Shown here: positions 1 through 5,656 of the stretch, piece by piece
Layout of the letters: each line of letters starts with the position of its first letter
Numbering within the stretch: position 1 is the stretch's first letter
NCBI GenBank assembly: GCA_027592105.1
Contig: JAQCLA010000168.1
Location: 1 to 5,656 of the forward strand
DNA from: Pseudomonadota bacterium
GTDB taxonomy: Bacteria; Pseudomonadota; Alphaproteobacteria; Rhodobacterales; Rhodobacteraceae
Direction: 5' to 3'
DNA: 5,656 nucleotides
Position numbers and translations under genes: made by a program
The notes under the pieces: model-generated
The model's database searches: none
What the model saw: only the letters and a program-made list of their open reading frames with translations
Told to the model about the DNA's origin: nothing

Positions 1-442
1 GGTTCCGCGCCACCTCCACCCGCATGTGATCGGACAGCGCATTGACCACCGAGGCGCCGACCCCGTGCAAACCGCCAGATGTCTGATAGGCCTTGCCCGA
101 AAACTTGCCCCCCGCATGCAGCGTGCAAAGGATCACTTCGAGGGCGGATTTATCGGGAAACTTGGGGTGCGGGTCGACCGGGATACCGCGCCCATTGTCG
201 CGCACGGTGACGGTAAAATCGGCCCCCAGCTCGACCTCGATGCGGCTTGCATGTCCTGCCACCGCCTCATCCATGGCGTTGTCCAACACCTCGGCCACCA
301 GATGATGCAGCGCGCGCTCATCTGTGCCGCCGATATACATGCCGGGGCGTTTGCGGACGGGTTCCAACCCCTCCAACACCTCGATGGAGGAGGCGTCATA
401 GCCTTGGCTGTCATTAGTGCCGGACAACAGATCGTTGGGCAT
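1..442 (-). CDS. parE: DNA topoisomerase IV subunit B, N-terminal part (cut by window edge)
   Basis: ParE is the ATPase subunit of topoisomerase IV, which with ParC unlinks daughter chromosomes in the cytoplasm. The 147 visible residues contain the GHKL ATP-binding fold in order: the 'VRKRPGMYIGG' motif (residues 29-39), the N-box 'EVLDNAMDEA' (51-60) with the catalytic Glu and Mg-binding Asn, 'DNGRGIPVD' (82-90), and the ATP lid ending in 'GGLHGVGASVVNALS' (123-137). The wording 'GGTDERALHHLVAEVLDNAMDEA' points to ParE; GyrB usually has 'GDTDDGSGLHHMVYEVVDNAIDEA'. The start is the ATG at 442: an in-frame TAG lies four codons upstream, so no longer start is possible, and AGGA precedes the ATG at short spacing. 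The rest of the gene, including the transducer and TOPRIM domains, is off the left edge. No frameshift is seen. Confidence 0.95.
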   Translation of the reverse strand, partial: MPNDLLSGTNDSQGYDASSIEVLEGLEPVRKRPGMYIGGTDERALHHLVAEVLDNAMDEAVAGHASRIEVELGADFTVTVRDNGRGIPVDPHPKFPDKSALEVILCTLHAGGKFSGKAYQTSGGLHGVGASVVNALSDHMRVEVARN

Positions 443-539
443 GTTCCTGCTCTACCTTGTATGTGCTCACGCGCATACTGGCAGGTTTAGATGGCCGGGA
501 AAAGGGGAACGGGCTTAAGCCGCAGCAAAAGCCGCGCCA

Positions 540-558
540 TCAGCAACCTGGGCTGATG
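540..558 (-). terminator. Weak hairpin downstream of the pilin-like gene
   Basis: A perfect 7-bp inverted repeat, CATCAGC and GCTGATG at 538-544 and 552-558, encloses a 7-nt loop about 45 nt past the stop of the minus-strand gene at 603. No U-run follows directly on the minus strand; a TTTT lies about ten bases on. It could be a weak or Rho-assisted terminator separating that gene from parE, or only a chance palindrome. The 160-nt gap 443-602 shows no convincing -35/-10 pair for parE. Confidence 0.25.
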
Positions 559-602
559 CTTTGGTCGCTTTGGATGAGGTCCGATGTCATTGTGCGGCTG
601 GT

Positions 603-1112
603 TTATTCGTTCGTGGCAAATGCAGCGTCCATATCGCCGGCGGCGCTCGCGTCGCCGTTCGCGCTGGGTGCGAAGCCGAAATAACCCTCGAGGATCTGAT
701 CAGACACAAGGTTGCGCTGATAGGCAACCGAAGCCACGGCATAAAGCGCCACCATATCGTTGCTTGAGATCGCGCCGGACTGCATCTGTTCCAGACCCCA
801 TTCCAACGCATCGAGGATTTCTTGGTTCATCATATCGTTTGCGACCGTGAACAGGCTTTCAGCGGTCTCTGCATCCACATTGCCAAATGCATAGAGCGGC
901 TCGAAATGGGCCGAGGTGAACTGGACAAAATCATCGCTCATCTGCTGGGTGCGCAACTCGTTGTCGACGCGCGAGATCACTGTGTCCAAGGTATCCGTCA
1001 ACATCGCCGCCGTCGCCAAGGACAATCCCACAGCAGCAGCGCCCAGCGTGGTCCAGTCAACGGTGACGGCACCGCTGTCATCATGCAAAAAGGCTGTGAA
1101 GGAGGGTTGCAT
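603..1112 (-). CDS. Small membrane-anchored protein with Flp/type IVb pilin-like N-terminus, function unknown
   Basis: The product has 169 residues. Residues 1-14 (ending in Asp-Ser-Gly) followed by 'AVTVDW' and a hydrophobic stretch at about 21-39 resemble a class III (prepilin peptidase) signal with cleavage after Gly14. The same 'GAVTVDW' start occurs in small Flp-like pilins of Rhodobacteraceae as I recall them. Two features are atypical: position +5 of the mature protein is Asp19, not the usual Glu, and the leader has no Lys or Arg. After the hydrophobic segment comes a long, acidic, probably helical region (40-150) with no motif I recognise, ending in an Ala/Asp-rich tail. This is much longer than classical Flp pilins of 50-70 residues. 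ATG at 1112 is chosen because AAAGG lies 8 nt upstream and the pilin-like motif begins right after it; the frame stays open to 1262 but without comparable signals. Local G+C is about 45% at 781-840, below its neighbours. It may be a pseudopilin or simply a tail-out membrane protein. Confidence 0.8.
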   Translation of the reverse strand: MQPSFTAFLHDDSGAVTVDWTTLGAAAVGLSLATAAMLTDTLDTVISRVDNELRTQQMSDDFVQFTSAHFEPLYAFGNVDAETAESLFTVANDMMNQEILDALEWGLEQMQSGAISSNDMVALYAVASVAYQRNLVSDQILEGYFGFAPSANGDASAAGDMDAAFATNE

Positions 1113-1120
1113 TGGTTCGA

Positions 1121-1125
1121 CCTTT
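1121..1125 (-). promoter_or_regulatory. Ribosome binding site for the pilin-like gene
   Basis: On the minus strand this reads AAAGG, 8 nt before the ATG at 1112. It supports that ATG over the in-frame upstream starts that would extend the frame to 1262. Confidence 0.6.
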
Positions 1126-1149
1126 GTTACGACAACCCGAGGCCTACCC

Positions 1150-1190
1150 GTCAAAACAGGCATGATTGTGTCAAATTGCATGTGTTTGAC
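1150..1190. promoter_or_regulatory. Candidate operator/promoter cluster: three GTCAAA half-sites between divergent genes
   Basis: GTCAAA occurs at 1150-1155 and again at 1170-1175, exactly 20 bp apart (about two helical turns). The second copy forms an inverted repeat with TTTGAC at 1185-1190 across a 9-bp spacer. Read outward, the arms give TTGACA on the minus strand (1174-1169) and TTGACG on the plus strand (1186-1191). They could therefore be -35 elements of divergent promoters rather than regulator sites. No good -10 is found at 17 bp in either direction. The position, between the pilin-like gene and the DUF1007-NicO pair, fits a shared control region. I cannot name a regulator; it does not match the Zur or NikR consensus I know. 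Confidence 0.35.
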
Positions 1191-1268
1191 GAAACGGATC
1201 GGACCGAAATGGTAAACAATGCCTTGCCACATGACCGGCGTTTGCCCGGCGTTCGCGGTCAAGGGGGC

Positions 1269-1278
1269 CTTTGCAAAG
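1269..1278. promoter_or_regulatory. 10-bp perfect palindrome in the leader of the metal operon
   Basis: CTTTGCAAAG is a perfect palindrome 20 nt before the DUF1007 start codon. It could be a regulator site or a chance occurrence. No clear Shine-Dalgarno sequence is visible between it and the ATG at 1299. Confidence 0.2.
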
Positions 1279-1298
1279 CGTCATTATCGGCTTATTCC

Positions 1299-1958
1299 AT
1301 GCGCATGATCGCTTCCCGCGTCACGTTCGCCGCTCTTTTCTCACTCGCCACGGCCATGCCGCTCGGCGCGCATCCGCATATCTTCGTGGATGCGGGGCTG
1401 CGGGTCATGCATGATGCGACAGGGGCCATCACGGCGGTCGAGGTGACATGGCGCTATGATGAGCTGTATTCCCTGCTGCTTGCCAGTGACTACGGCCTCG
1501 ATCCCGATCACGACATGGTCCTGACCGCAGATGAGACCGCGGCGATGTTGGGTTTCGATCTGAATTGGGGCGGCGGGTTCGCAGGTGGGTTGGTGCTCAG
1601 CCAATCGGGCGATCCCTTGGCGCTTGGCGCACCCGAGCCTGTGTCGTTTTTCATGCATCCCAATGGTCAGATCCAGACCACCCACCGCCGTGCCGTGCAA
1701 GGCGCGGCACCTCTCGTCCCGGTCGCGGCGCAGATTTTCGATCCTGAATTCTACATCGCCTTTGAAATGATCCTCGATATCACCGCAGACGACAGGCCGG
1801 GCTGCAGCGTCACGCTGGAACGGGCCGATCTCGATGCGGCCTATGCGGTGCTGGAGGCAGCCCTGCAAGAGATCGGTGGTGCGGTCGCGGCCGAGGATAA
1901 CTTCCCCCCCGTTGGTGCCTATTTCGCCGATCGCGCGGTGATCGCATGCCCCGGCTGA
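1299..1958 (+). CDS. DUF1007 family exported protein, partner of the NicO metal permease
   Basis: The product has 219 residues and is predicted to be periplasmic. Residues 1-24 form a Sec signal peptide (Arg2/Arg7, hydrophobic core 8-20) with likely cleavage at 'PLGA/HPHIF', so the mature chain would begin His-Pro-His. The 'AHPHIFVD' start, 'RYDELYS' (52-58) and 'FDPEFYIAF' (147-155) are hallmarks of DUF1007. Residues 68-79 have the spacing of a 12-residue EF-hand loop (Asp68, Asp70, Asp72, Leu75, Glu79), with Met in place of the usual Gly at position 6. Cys169 and Cys217 could form a disulfide. DUF1007 genes are commonly found beside NicO/RcnA-type nickel/cobalt permeases, as here, so a role in metal delivery or binding is inferred; the biochemical function is not established. 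ATG 1299 was chosen because the signal peptide starts there; ATG 1305 is an equally possible start. The frame is open upstream to 822, but that part lies antisense to another gene. The ribosome binding site is poor. Confidence 0.88.
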   Translation: MRMIASRVTFAALFSLATAMPLGAHPHIFVDAGLRVMHDATGAITAVEVTWRYDELYSLLLASDYGLDPDHDMVLTADETAAMLGFDLNWGGGFAGGLVLSQSGDPLALGAPEPVSFFMHPNGQIQTTHRRAVQGAAPLVPVAAQIFDPEFYIAFEMILDITADDRPGCSVTLERADLDAAYAVLEAALQEIGGAVAAEDNFPPVGAYFADRAVIACPG

Positions 1959-2854
1959 TCAGTCTGATCAGCTTGGCGCTGATCGCGCTTTTGCTGGCGC
2001 TTTATGCCAGCGGCGCGGATCGCGCACTGACGCAATGGGCGCTTTCGGGCCAACGCGCGGCGCAAGACGCCATGGCAGGCGGGCTGCGCGCCCTGCGCGC
2101 GGGCGAGGGGGCGGCGCTGGCGGGTTTTCTGCTTGTCTGTTTCAGCTACGGCTTTTTCCACGCCGCCGGGCCGGGTCATGGCAAGCTGTTGATTGGCGGC
2201 TATGGCGCGGCGCGTGCGGTTGGGGCATGGCGGTTGTCGAGCGTGGCCCTGATCGCAAGCCTAGCACAGGGGCTCAGCGCCGTGGCCTTGGTGGGTGCAG
2301 GCGTCTGGATCTGGCAACTGGGCCGTGCGCAAATGACCGATCTGGCCGACCGCTTGCTGGCCCCGCTCAGCTTTGGGGCGATCGCGCTGATCGGGCTATG
2401 GTTGGTCTGGCGCGGTCTGGTGCGGCTGCGCGCTGCCGTGCATCATCATCACCACCATCACGATCACGATCACCACCACGGGTCCGACTGCGCCACGTGC
2501 GGCCATGCCCATTTGCCCGATCCCGCTGATATCGCGGCCGCGACCGGCTGGCGCGACATGGCGCTGTTGATCGGGGCCATCGCGATCCGGCCCTGTACCG
2601 GCGCGCTCTTCATCTTGATTTTGACCGCGCAGATGGGGATTTTCGCCATCGGCGTGGTCGGCACCTTGGCTATGGCCTTGGGCACGGCTGCACTCACCAT
2701 CGTCGTGGCGCTCGGCGCGGTGATGATGCGGCGCGGCGTCTTGGCAGGGCTTGTCGACAGCCCTGCGCTGGCGCGTATCCAACCGATGATCGAAATCGCA
2801 GTGGGCGTGCTTGTCGCGATCATCGCTGGGCGCATCGCGCTGGCCGCGCTGTGA
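1946..2854 (+). CDS. NicO/RcnA-family nickel/cobalt transporter
   Basis: This 302-residue inner-membrane permease belongs to the NicO family, whose members move Ni(II) or Co(II), some as exporters (RcnA). Hydrophobic segments lie at about 4-22, 58-72, 97-123, 139-159, 205-222, 226-255 and 277-302. Family signatures are 'FFHAAGPGHGK' (70-80), with His72 and His78, and 'RPCTGAL' (215-221). The loop between them holds seven consecutive His (166-172), then Asp/His alternation to 178, and a CxxCxHxH group (Cys182, Cys185, His187, His189), an obvious metal-binding region. The gene overlaps the end of the DUF1007 gene by 13 nt in another frame, which suggests translational coupling. ATG 1946 gives a first membrane segment directly, and GGTGA precedes it. 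The direction of transport and the metal cannot be read from sequence; the DUF1007 partner and the absence of an RcnR-like gene here leave uptake possible. Confidence 0.92.
   Translation: MPRLISLISLALIALLLALYASGADRALTQWALSGQRAAQDAMAGGLRALRAGEGAALAGFLLVCFSYGFFHAAGPGHGKLLIGGYGAARAVGAWRLSSVALIASLAQGLSAVALVGAGVWIWQLGRAQMTDLADRLLAPLSFGAIALIGLWLVWRGLVRLRAAVHHHHHHHDHDHHHGSDCATCGHAHLPDPADIAAATGWRDMALLIGAIAIRPCTGALFILILTAQMGIFAIGVVGTLAMALGTAALTIVVALGAVMMRRGVLAGLVDSPALARIQPMIEIAVGVLVAIIAGRIALAAL
2441..2479 (+). repeat. CAY/GAY codon repeat encoding the His-rich loop
   Basis: Thirteen successive codons are CAT, CAC or GAT, giving seven His and then Asp-His-Asp-His-His-His inside the NicO permease. Such a near-trinucleotide repeat can vary in length between strains by slippage, although the CAT/CAC mixture should damp this. 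It is coding sequence and is in frame. Confidence 0.8.
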
Positions 2855-2893
2855 GCGGCGCTTGCCCTCTTGTCGGTCGCCATCCCCAAGGCT

Positions 2894-2898
2894 AAGGG
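2894..2898 (+). promoter_or_regulatory. Ribosome binding site for the MATE gene
   Basis: AAGGG lies 8 nt before ATG 2907. It selects this start over the longer in-frame extension to 2811, which would overlap the NicO gene and add a basic, non-family N-terminus. Confidence 0.7.
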
Positions 2899-2906
2899 CT
2901 TGGCTT

Positions 2907-4271
2907 ATGACGCCGCTCTCCAGCCATCTTCGCGCCACGCTTGCCTTGGGTCTGCCGCTGATTGGCAGCATGCTGGCCCAGATCGCCATCACGCTCACTG
3001 ATACGGTGATGATGGGCTGGTACGGGGTCGCGGAGTTGGGTGCTGTCGCATTGGGCGGCAGTTATTTCCACGTGGTCTTGATCCTTGGCATGGGGTTCGG
3101 CTTGGCGGTGATGCCGCTGGTGGCTGCGGCCGCGGCCAATGACGACCGCCGCCAAGTGCGCCGCGTCACGCGGATGGGGCTGTGGATCGGGCTGATCTTC
3201 TCGGCGCTGGTGATGCCGCTTTTCGTGTTTTCCGGGCCGATCCTTTTATCCTTGGGCCAAGACCCGTTGGTCGCGGAATTGACCGAGGCCTATCTGGTGA
3301 TCGCTGGATGGGGGATCGCACCTGCTGTGTTGATGACAGTGCTGCGCAGCCATCTCTCCGCGCTCGATCATCCGCGCATCGTGCTGTGGGCAACACTTGC
3401 CGGTGTGGCCTTCAATGCTTTCGTCAACTGGGTGCTGATCTTCGGCAATCTCGGCGCGCCGGAAATGGGTGTGCGCGGGGCGGCGCTCGCCTCGCTCTTG
3501 ACGCATATGCTGATCCTCGTCGTGCCTGCCTGCTACGCGGCCTTGCACAAAGACCTCAGGCAAGACACGCTCTTCGCCCGCTTTTGGAACCCCGACTGGG
3601 AGGCGATGGGCCAGGTTTTCCGCCTTGGTTGGCCCATCGGTCTGACGCTTTTGTCGGAATCGGGGCTATTCATGGCGACGATGGTGATGATGGGCTGGCT
3701 TGGCCCCAATGCGCTGGCCGCCCATGGCATCGCGATCCAGATTTGCTCGACCACCTTCATGGTGCATATCGGGCTCAGCCAAGCGGCCACCGTGCGCGCT
3801 GGTCGGGCGTGGGGTTTGGGCGACATCGCCAATCTGCGGTTGGCGGGCTTTGCCGCGCTGATCTTGTCGGGGGCGATGGTGGCGGCTACGATCTTGGCCT
3901 TCCTCGTCATCCCCGCGCCGATGATAAGCTTGTTTCTTGACCCGGCCGATCCGCTGCGCCCCGAGATCATCGCGATGGGCGCGGGCCTCTTGGCGGTCGC
4001 GGCCCTGTTCCAACTGGCCGATGCGGGGCAGGTGATGGCGCTCGGGCTTTTGCGCGGCGTGCAAGATACCCGCGTGCCGATGATCTATGCGCTGGTGTCT
4101 TACTGGCTTTTGGGTCTGCCTGCCGCATGGTTTCTCGGCTTTCCCATGGGCTTTGGTGGGCAAGGGATCTGGGCGGGGCTTGTCGTGGGGCTCGCCTTTG
4201 CCGCCGGGCTGATGATGGCGCGCTTCTGGCGTGGGCCGGCGCGCCGGACCATTGGCATGCCTGCGGCCTGA
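2907..4271 (+). CDS. MATE family multidrug efflux transporter, NorM-like
   Basis: The 454-residue product matches the usual MATE length of about 450 and has twelve predicted membrane segments in two homologous halves. It exports cationic or amphipathic compounds in exchange for Na+ or H+. The acidic residues that bind the coupling ion in NorM proteins seem present: Asp32 in TM1 ('LTDTVMMG', like Asp36 of Vibrio cholerae NorM), Glu251 in 'LLSESGLF' (like Glu255) and Asp372 in 'LADAGQVM' (like Asp371). The second half also keeps 'GLLRGVQDTRVPM', typical of the family. The start at 2907 puts the first helix near residue 10, as expected, and has a good AAGGG site. It follows the NicO gene by 52 nt with no hairpin between them, so co-transcription is plausible though not shown. 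The substrate is unknown. A link to metal export is only suggested by position. Confidence 0.93.
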   Translation: MTPLSSHLRATLALGLPLIGSMLAQIAITLTDTVMMGWYGVAELGAVALGGSYFHVVLILGMGFGLAVMPLVAAAAANDDRRQVRRVTRMGLWIGLIFSALVMPLFVFSGPILLSLGQDPLVAELTEAYLVIAGWGIAPAVLMTVLRSHLSALDHPRIVLWATLAGVAFNAFVNWVLIFGNLGAPEMGVRGAALASLLTHMLILVVPACYAALHKDLRQDTLFARFWNPDWEAMGQVFRLGWPIGLTLLSESGLFMATMVMMGWLGPNALAAHGIAIQICSTTFMVHIGLSQAATVRAGRAWGLGDIANLRLAGFAALILSGAMVAATILAFLVIPAPMISLFLDPADPLRPEIIAMGAGLLAVAALFQLADAGQVMALGLLRGVQDTRVPMIYALVSYWLLGLPAAWFLGFPMGFGGQGIWAGLVVGLAFAAGLMMARFWRGPARRTIGMPAA

Positions 4272-4281
4272 CGCGAGGCAT

Positions 4282-4303
4282 CTTTGCTTTTCAAATACTC
4301 CGG
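4282..4303. repeat. Probable copy of a recurrent Rhodobacteraceae intergenic string
   Basis: The stretch running through TTTGCTTTTCAAATACTCC, with a G-run after it, resembles a string I remember seeing repeatedly after genes in Rhodobacteraceae genomes, usually followed by GC-rich hairpins as here. Only one copy lies in this window, so the repeat status rests on memory and not on the sequence given. Confidence 0.4.
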
Positions 4304-4307
4304 GGGG

Positions 4308-4335
4308 GCAGCATCGGCCCTTGGGCCGATGCTGC
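4308..4335. terminator. Strong hairpin between convergent genes, likely bidirectional terminator
   Basis: GCAGCATCGGCCC (4308-4320) pairs perfectly with GGGCCGATGCTGC (4323-4335): 13 bp around a TT, in practice a CTTG tetraloop with a 12-bp stem. It lies 37 nt after the MATE stop and 25 nt after the peptidase stop on the other strand. Neither strand has a U-run after it, so it may act as a Rho-independent terminator of the GC-rich type, as a 3'-end stabiliser for both mRNAs, or together with Rho. Confidence 0.75.
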
Positions 4336-4350
4336 GGGGGCAGAGCCCCC
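4336..4350. terminator. Second small hairpin stacked on the first
   Basis: GGGGGC (4336-4341) pairs with GCCCCC (4345-4350) around an AGA loop, directly abutting the previous stem and ending 9 nt from the peptidase stop codon. The C-run could instead pair with the G-run at 4302-4308 and enclose the larger hairpin, so the two folds exclude each other. Confidence 0.6.
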
Positions 4351-4359
4351 ACTGCGCGC

Positions 4360-5656
4360 TTAGCTGGCGCCAAATCCTATCAAGATACGCGCCCAAGCGC
4401 GCGTGCCGCGGTGAAAACTCGTCAGATCGTATTTCTCGTTCGGGCTATGGATCGCATCATCATCCTTGCCGAAACCGGCAAGGATCGAATCCATCCCCAA
4501 AATCTCCTTGAAATACCCCGCAACGGGGATCGAGCCGCCACCGCCGATAAAGGCCGCCTCGCTCGGCCATTCTTGGCTGAGTGCGCGCCGCGCCATCTCG
4601 AAGGCGGGATGGCCGATGTCCATCCGGCTGGCCGGGCTGGCGCCATGCGCGTGAAAACTGACACTGCAATCGGGCGGCAATTGCGCACGCACCCATGCGC
4701 GGAAGGCCTCGCGTAGCTTGAGCGGGTCTTGCTCCGCCACCAGCCGGAACGACACCTTGGCGCTGGCCTGTGACGGCAAGACCGTCTTGAACCCCGCCCC
4801 GGTATAGCCCCCTGTGATCCCGTTGACCTCGGCCGTTGGGCGCGACCAGATCATCTCAAGCCCGGTGCGCCCTGCTTCGCCCGCTGGATGCGACAGCCCG
4901 ACCTCGTCCAGAAAGGCGCGTTCGTCAAAGCCCAAACCTGCCCATTGCGCCTTGAGCGCGGGCGAAAGCTCTTCCACATCATCGTAAAAGCCCGGCACCT
5001 GCACCCGGCCCTGATCGTCATGCAGCCCCGCCAAGATGCGGCTCAGCACCCGGATCGGGTTCATCGCGATCCCGCCATACATCCCCGAATGCAGATCGAT
5101 CCGCGGGCCGGTGATCACGATTTCCTCGCCCAAAAGCCCGCGCAGCTGGGTGGTGATGGCGGGCACATCATCCGAAAACAGGCCTGTGTCACAGATCAAG
5201 GCGAGATCGGCGCGCAGCATATCTGCGTTGTCCTGCAAGAACGGCACCAGAGACGGAGAGCCGGATTCCTCCTCACCCTCCAAGAACACCGTGACCTTGC
5301 AAGGCAGCTGGCCCGTTTGCGCGATGATCGCGCGGCAGGCCTCGAGAAAGGTCATCAACTGGCCCTTGTCATCGGCCGCACCGCGCGCGCGGATCACGCG
5401 GCCTTTGGGCGTCTCTTCCAGCGCCGGATCGAAGGGCGCGCGGTCCCACAGCGACAGCGGATCGACAGGCTGCACATCGTAATGGCCGTAAAACAGCACA
5501 TGCGGCCCCGGCCCATCCATCTGGCCCACCACCATCGGATGGCCCGGTGTGTCATGGACCGCGGCGGCAAAGCCCATGCTTGCCAGATCATCGCGCAACC
5601 AATCGGCGGCGGCACACACATCGCCCGCATGGGCCGGATCGGTCGAGATCGAGGGG
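4360..5656 (-). CDS. M20 family metallopeptidase (dipeptidase type), N-terminus beyond window
   Basis: This is a cytosolic di-zinc hydrolase of the M20 family (ArgE/DapE/carboxypeptidase G2/dipeptidase group), here most like the dipeptidases that cut short peptides. The 431 visible residues, starting in frame with 'PSISTDPAHAGDV' at the right edge, lack only the first few dozen residues. Visible motifs in order: 'GHYDVQPVDP', with a metal-binding His and catalytic-site Asp; 'RGAADDKGQ' with the bridging Asp; 'EGEEESGS' with the catalytic Glu and a metal-binding Glu; 'ICDTG' with another metal Asp; the dimerisation lid domain beginning near 'GPRIDLHSGMYGG'; and 'HSPNEKY' with the final metal His near the C-terminus. 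The full active site is therefore present. A GTG at 5619 is in frame but falls inside the conserved N-terminal region, so it is not the start. The gene converges on the MATE gene and ends 9 nt from the shared hairpins. Exact substrate is unknown. Confidence 0.93.
   Translation of the reverse strand, partial: PSISTDPAHAGDVCAAADWLRDDLASMGFAAAVHDTPGHPMVVGQMDGPGPHVLFYGHYDVQPVDPLSLWDRAPFDPALEETPKGRVIRARGAADDKGQLMTFLEACRAIIAQTGQLPCKVTVFLEGEEESGSPSLVPFLQDNADMLRADLALICDTGLFSDDVPAITTQLRGLLGEEIVITGPRIDLHSGMYGGIAMNPIRVLSRILAGLHDDQGRVQVPGFYDDVEELSPALKAQWAGLGFDERAFLDEVGLSHPAGEAGRTGLEMIWSRPTAEVNGITGGYTGAGFKTVLPSQASAKVSFRLVAEQDPLKLREAFRAWVRAQLPPDCSVSFHAHGASPASRMDIGHPAFEMARRALSQEWPSEAAFIGGGGSIPVAGYFKEILGMDSILAGFGKDDDAIHSPNEKYDLTSFHRGTRAWARILIGFGAS

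Noticed and set aside
26..490. 154-codon open frame on the plus strand opposite parE
   Set aside because: It lies fully antisense to a clearly recognised GHKL ATPase domain and its translation has no family features. High G+C coding bias explains it.
1113..1262. Longer start for the pilin-like gene
   Set aside because: The extra 50 residues would bury the class III signal, and a good ribosome site precedes ATG 1112.
822..1298. N-terminal extension of the DUF1007 frame
   Set aside because: It would run antisense through the pilin-like gene and place the signal peptide in the middle of the protein.
2811..2906. Extended N-terminus of the MATE protein
   Set aside because: It overlaps the NicO gene, is Arg/Ser/Pro-rich and unlike MATE proteins. 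ATG 2907 has the proper ribosome site.
3182..3940. 252-codon open frame inside the MATE gene in another frame
   Set aside because: It is a plus-strand out-of-frame shadow with Arg/Gly/Ala-rich, low-information translation and no start signals.
4302..4340. G-quadruplex from the G-runs in the intergenic element
   Set aside because: Only three separate runs exist with long spacers, and the Watson-Crick hairpins are far stronger.
5617..5619. GTG as start codon of the M20 peptidase
   Set aside because: The frame stays open to the window edge with conserved family sequence ('PSISTDPAHAGD'), so the true start is outside.

Overview
The window looks like chromosomal DNA of an alphaproteobacterium, most likely Rhodobacteraceae. 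The reasons are the high G+C coding bias, a ParE-type GHKL ATPase with alphaproteobacterial wording, a small pilin-like protein with the 'GAVTVDW' N-terminus that I recall from that family, and an intergenic hairpin element next to a 'TTTTCAAATACTCC' string that I also recall from Rhodobacteraceae genomes. The assignment rests on family recognition, not on a database search.

Layout: (1) 1-442, minus strand, the N-terminal 147 codons of parE (topoisomerase IV subunit B), cut by the left edge. (2) 603-1112, minus strand, a 169-residue protein of unknown function that starts like a Flp/type IVb pilin but continues into a long acidic domain. It is noticeably less G+C-rich than its neighbours. (3) 1113-1298, a divergent intergenic region with three GTCAAA half-sites, probably holding the control signals for both directions. 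(4) 1299-1958, a DUF1007 exported protein, overlapping by 13 nt (5) 1946-2854, a NicO/RcnA-family nickel/cobalt permease with a His-rich loop. (6) 2907-4271, a NorM-like MATE multidrug exporter on the same strand. (7) 4308-4350, two stacked GC-rich hairpins between convergent genes. (8) 4360-5656, minus strand, an M20-family metallopeptidase (dipeptidase type) whose N-terminus lies beyond the right edge.

Genes 4 and 5 form a recognisable metal module: a periplasmic protein whose predicted mature end begins His-Pro-His and carries an EF-hand-like loop, and a membrane permease with a metal-binding cytosolic or periplasmic loop. The MATE gene follows after 52 nt without a visible terminator and may be co-transcribed. 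No mobile element, CRISPR array, tRNA or rRNA is visible. Most of the window is ordinary. The points most worth a second look are the pilin-like orphan, the hairpin element and the metal-binding details of the DUF1007/NicO pair.
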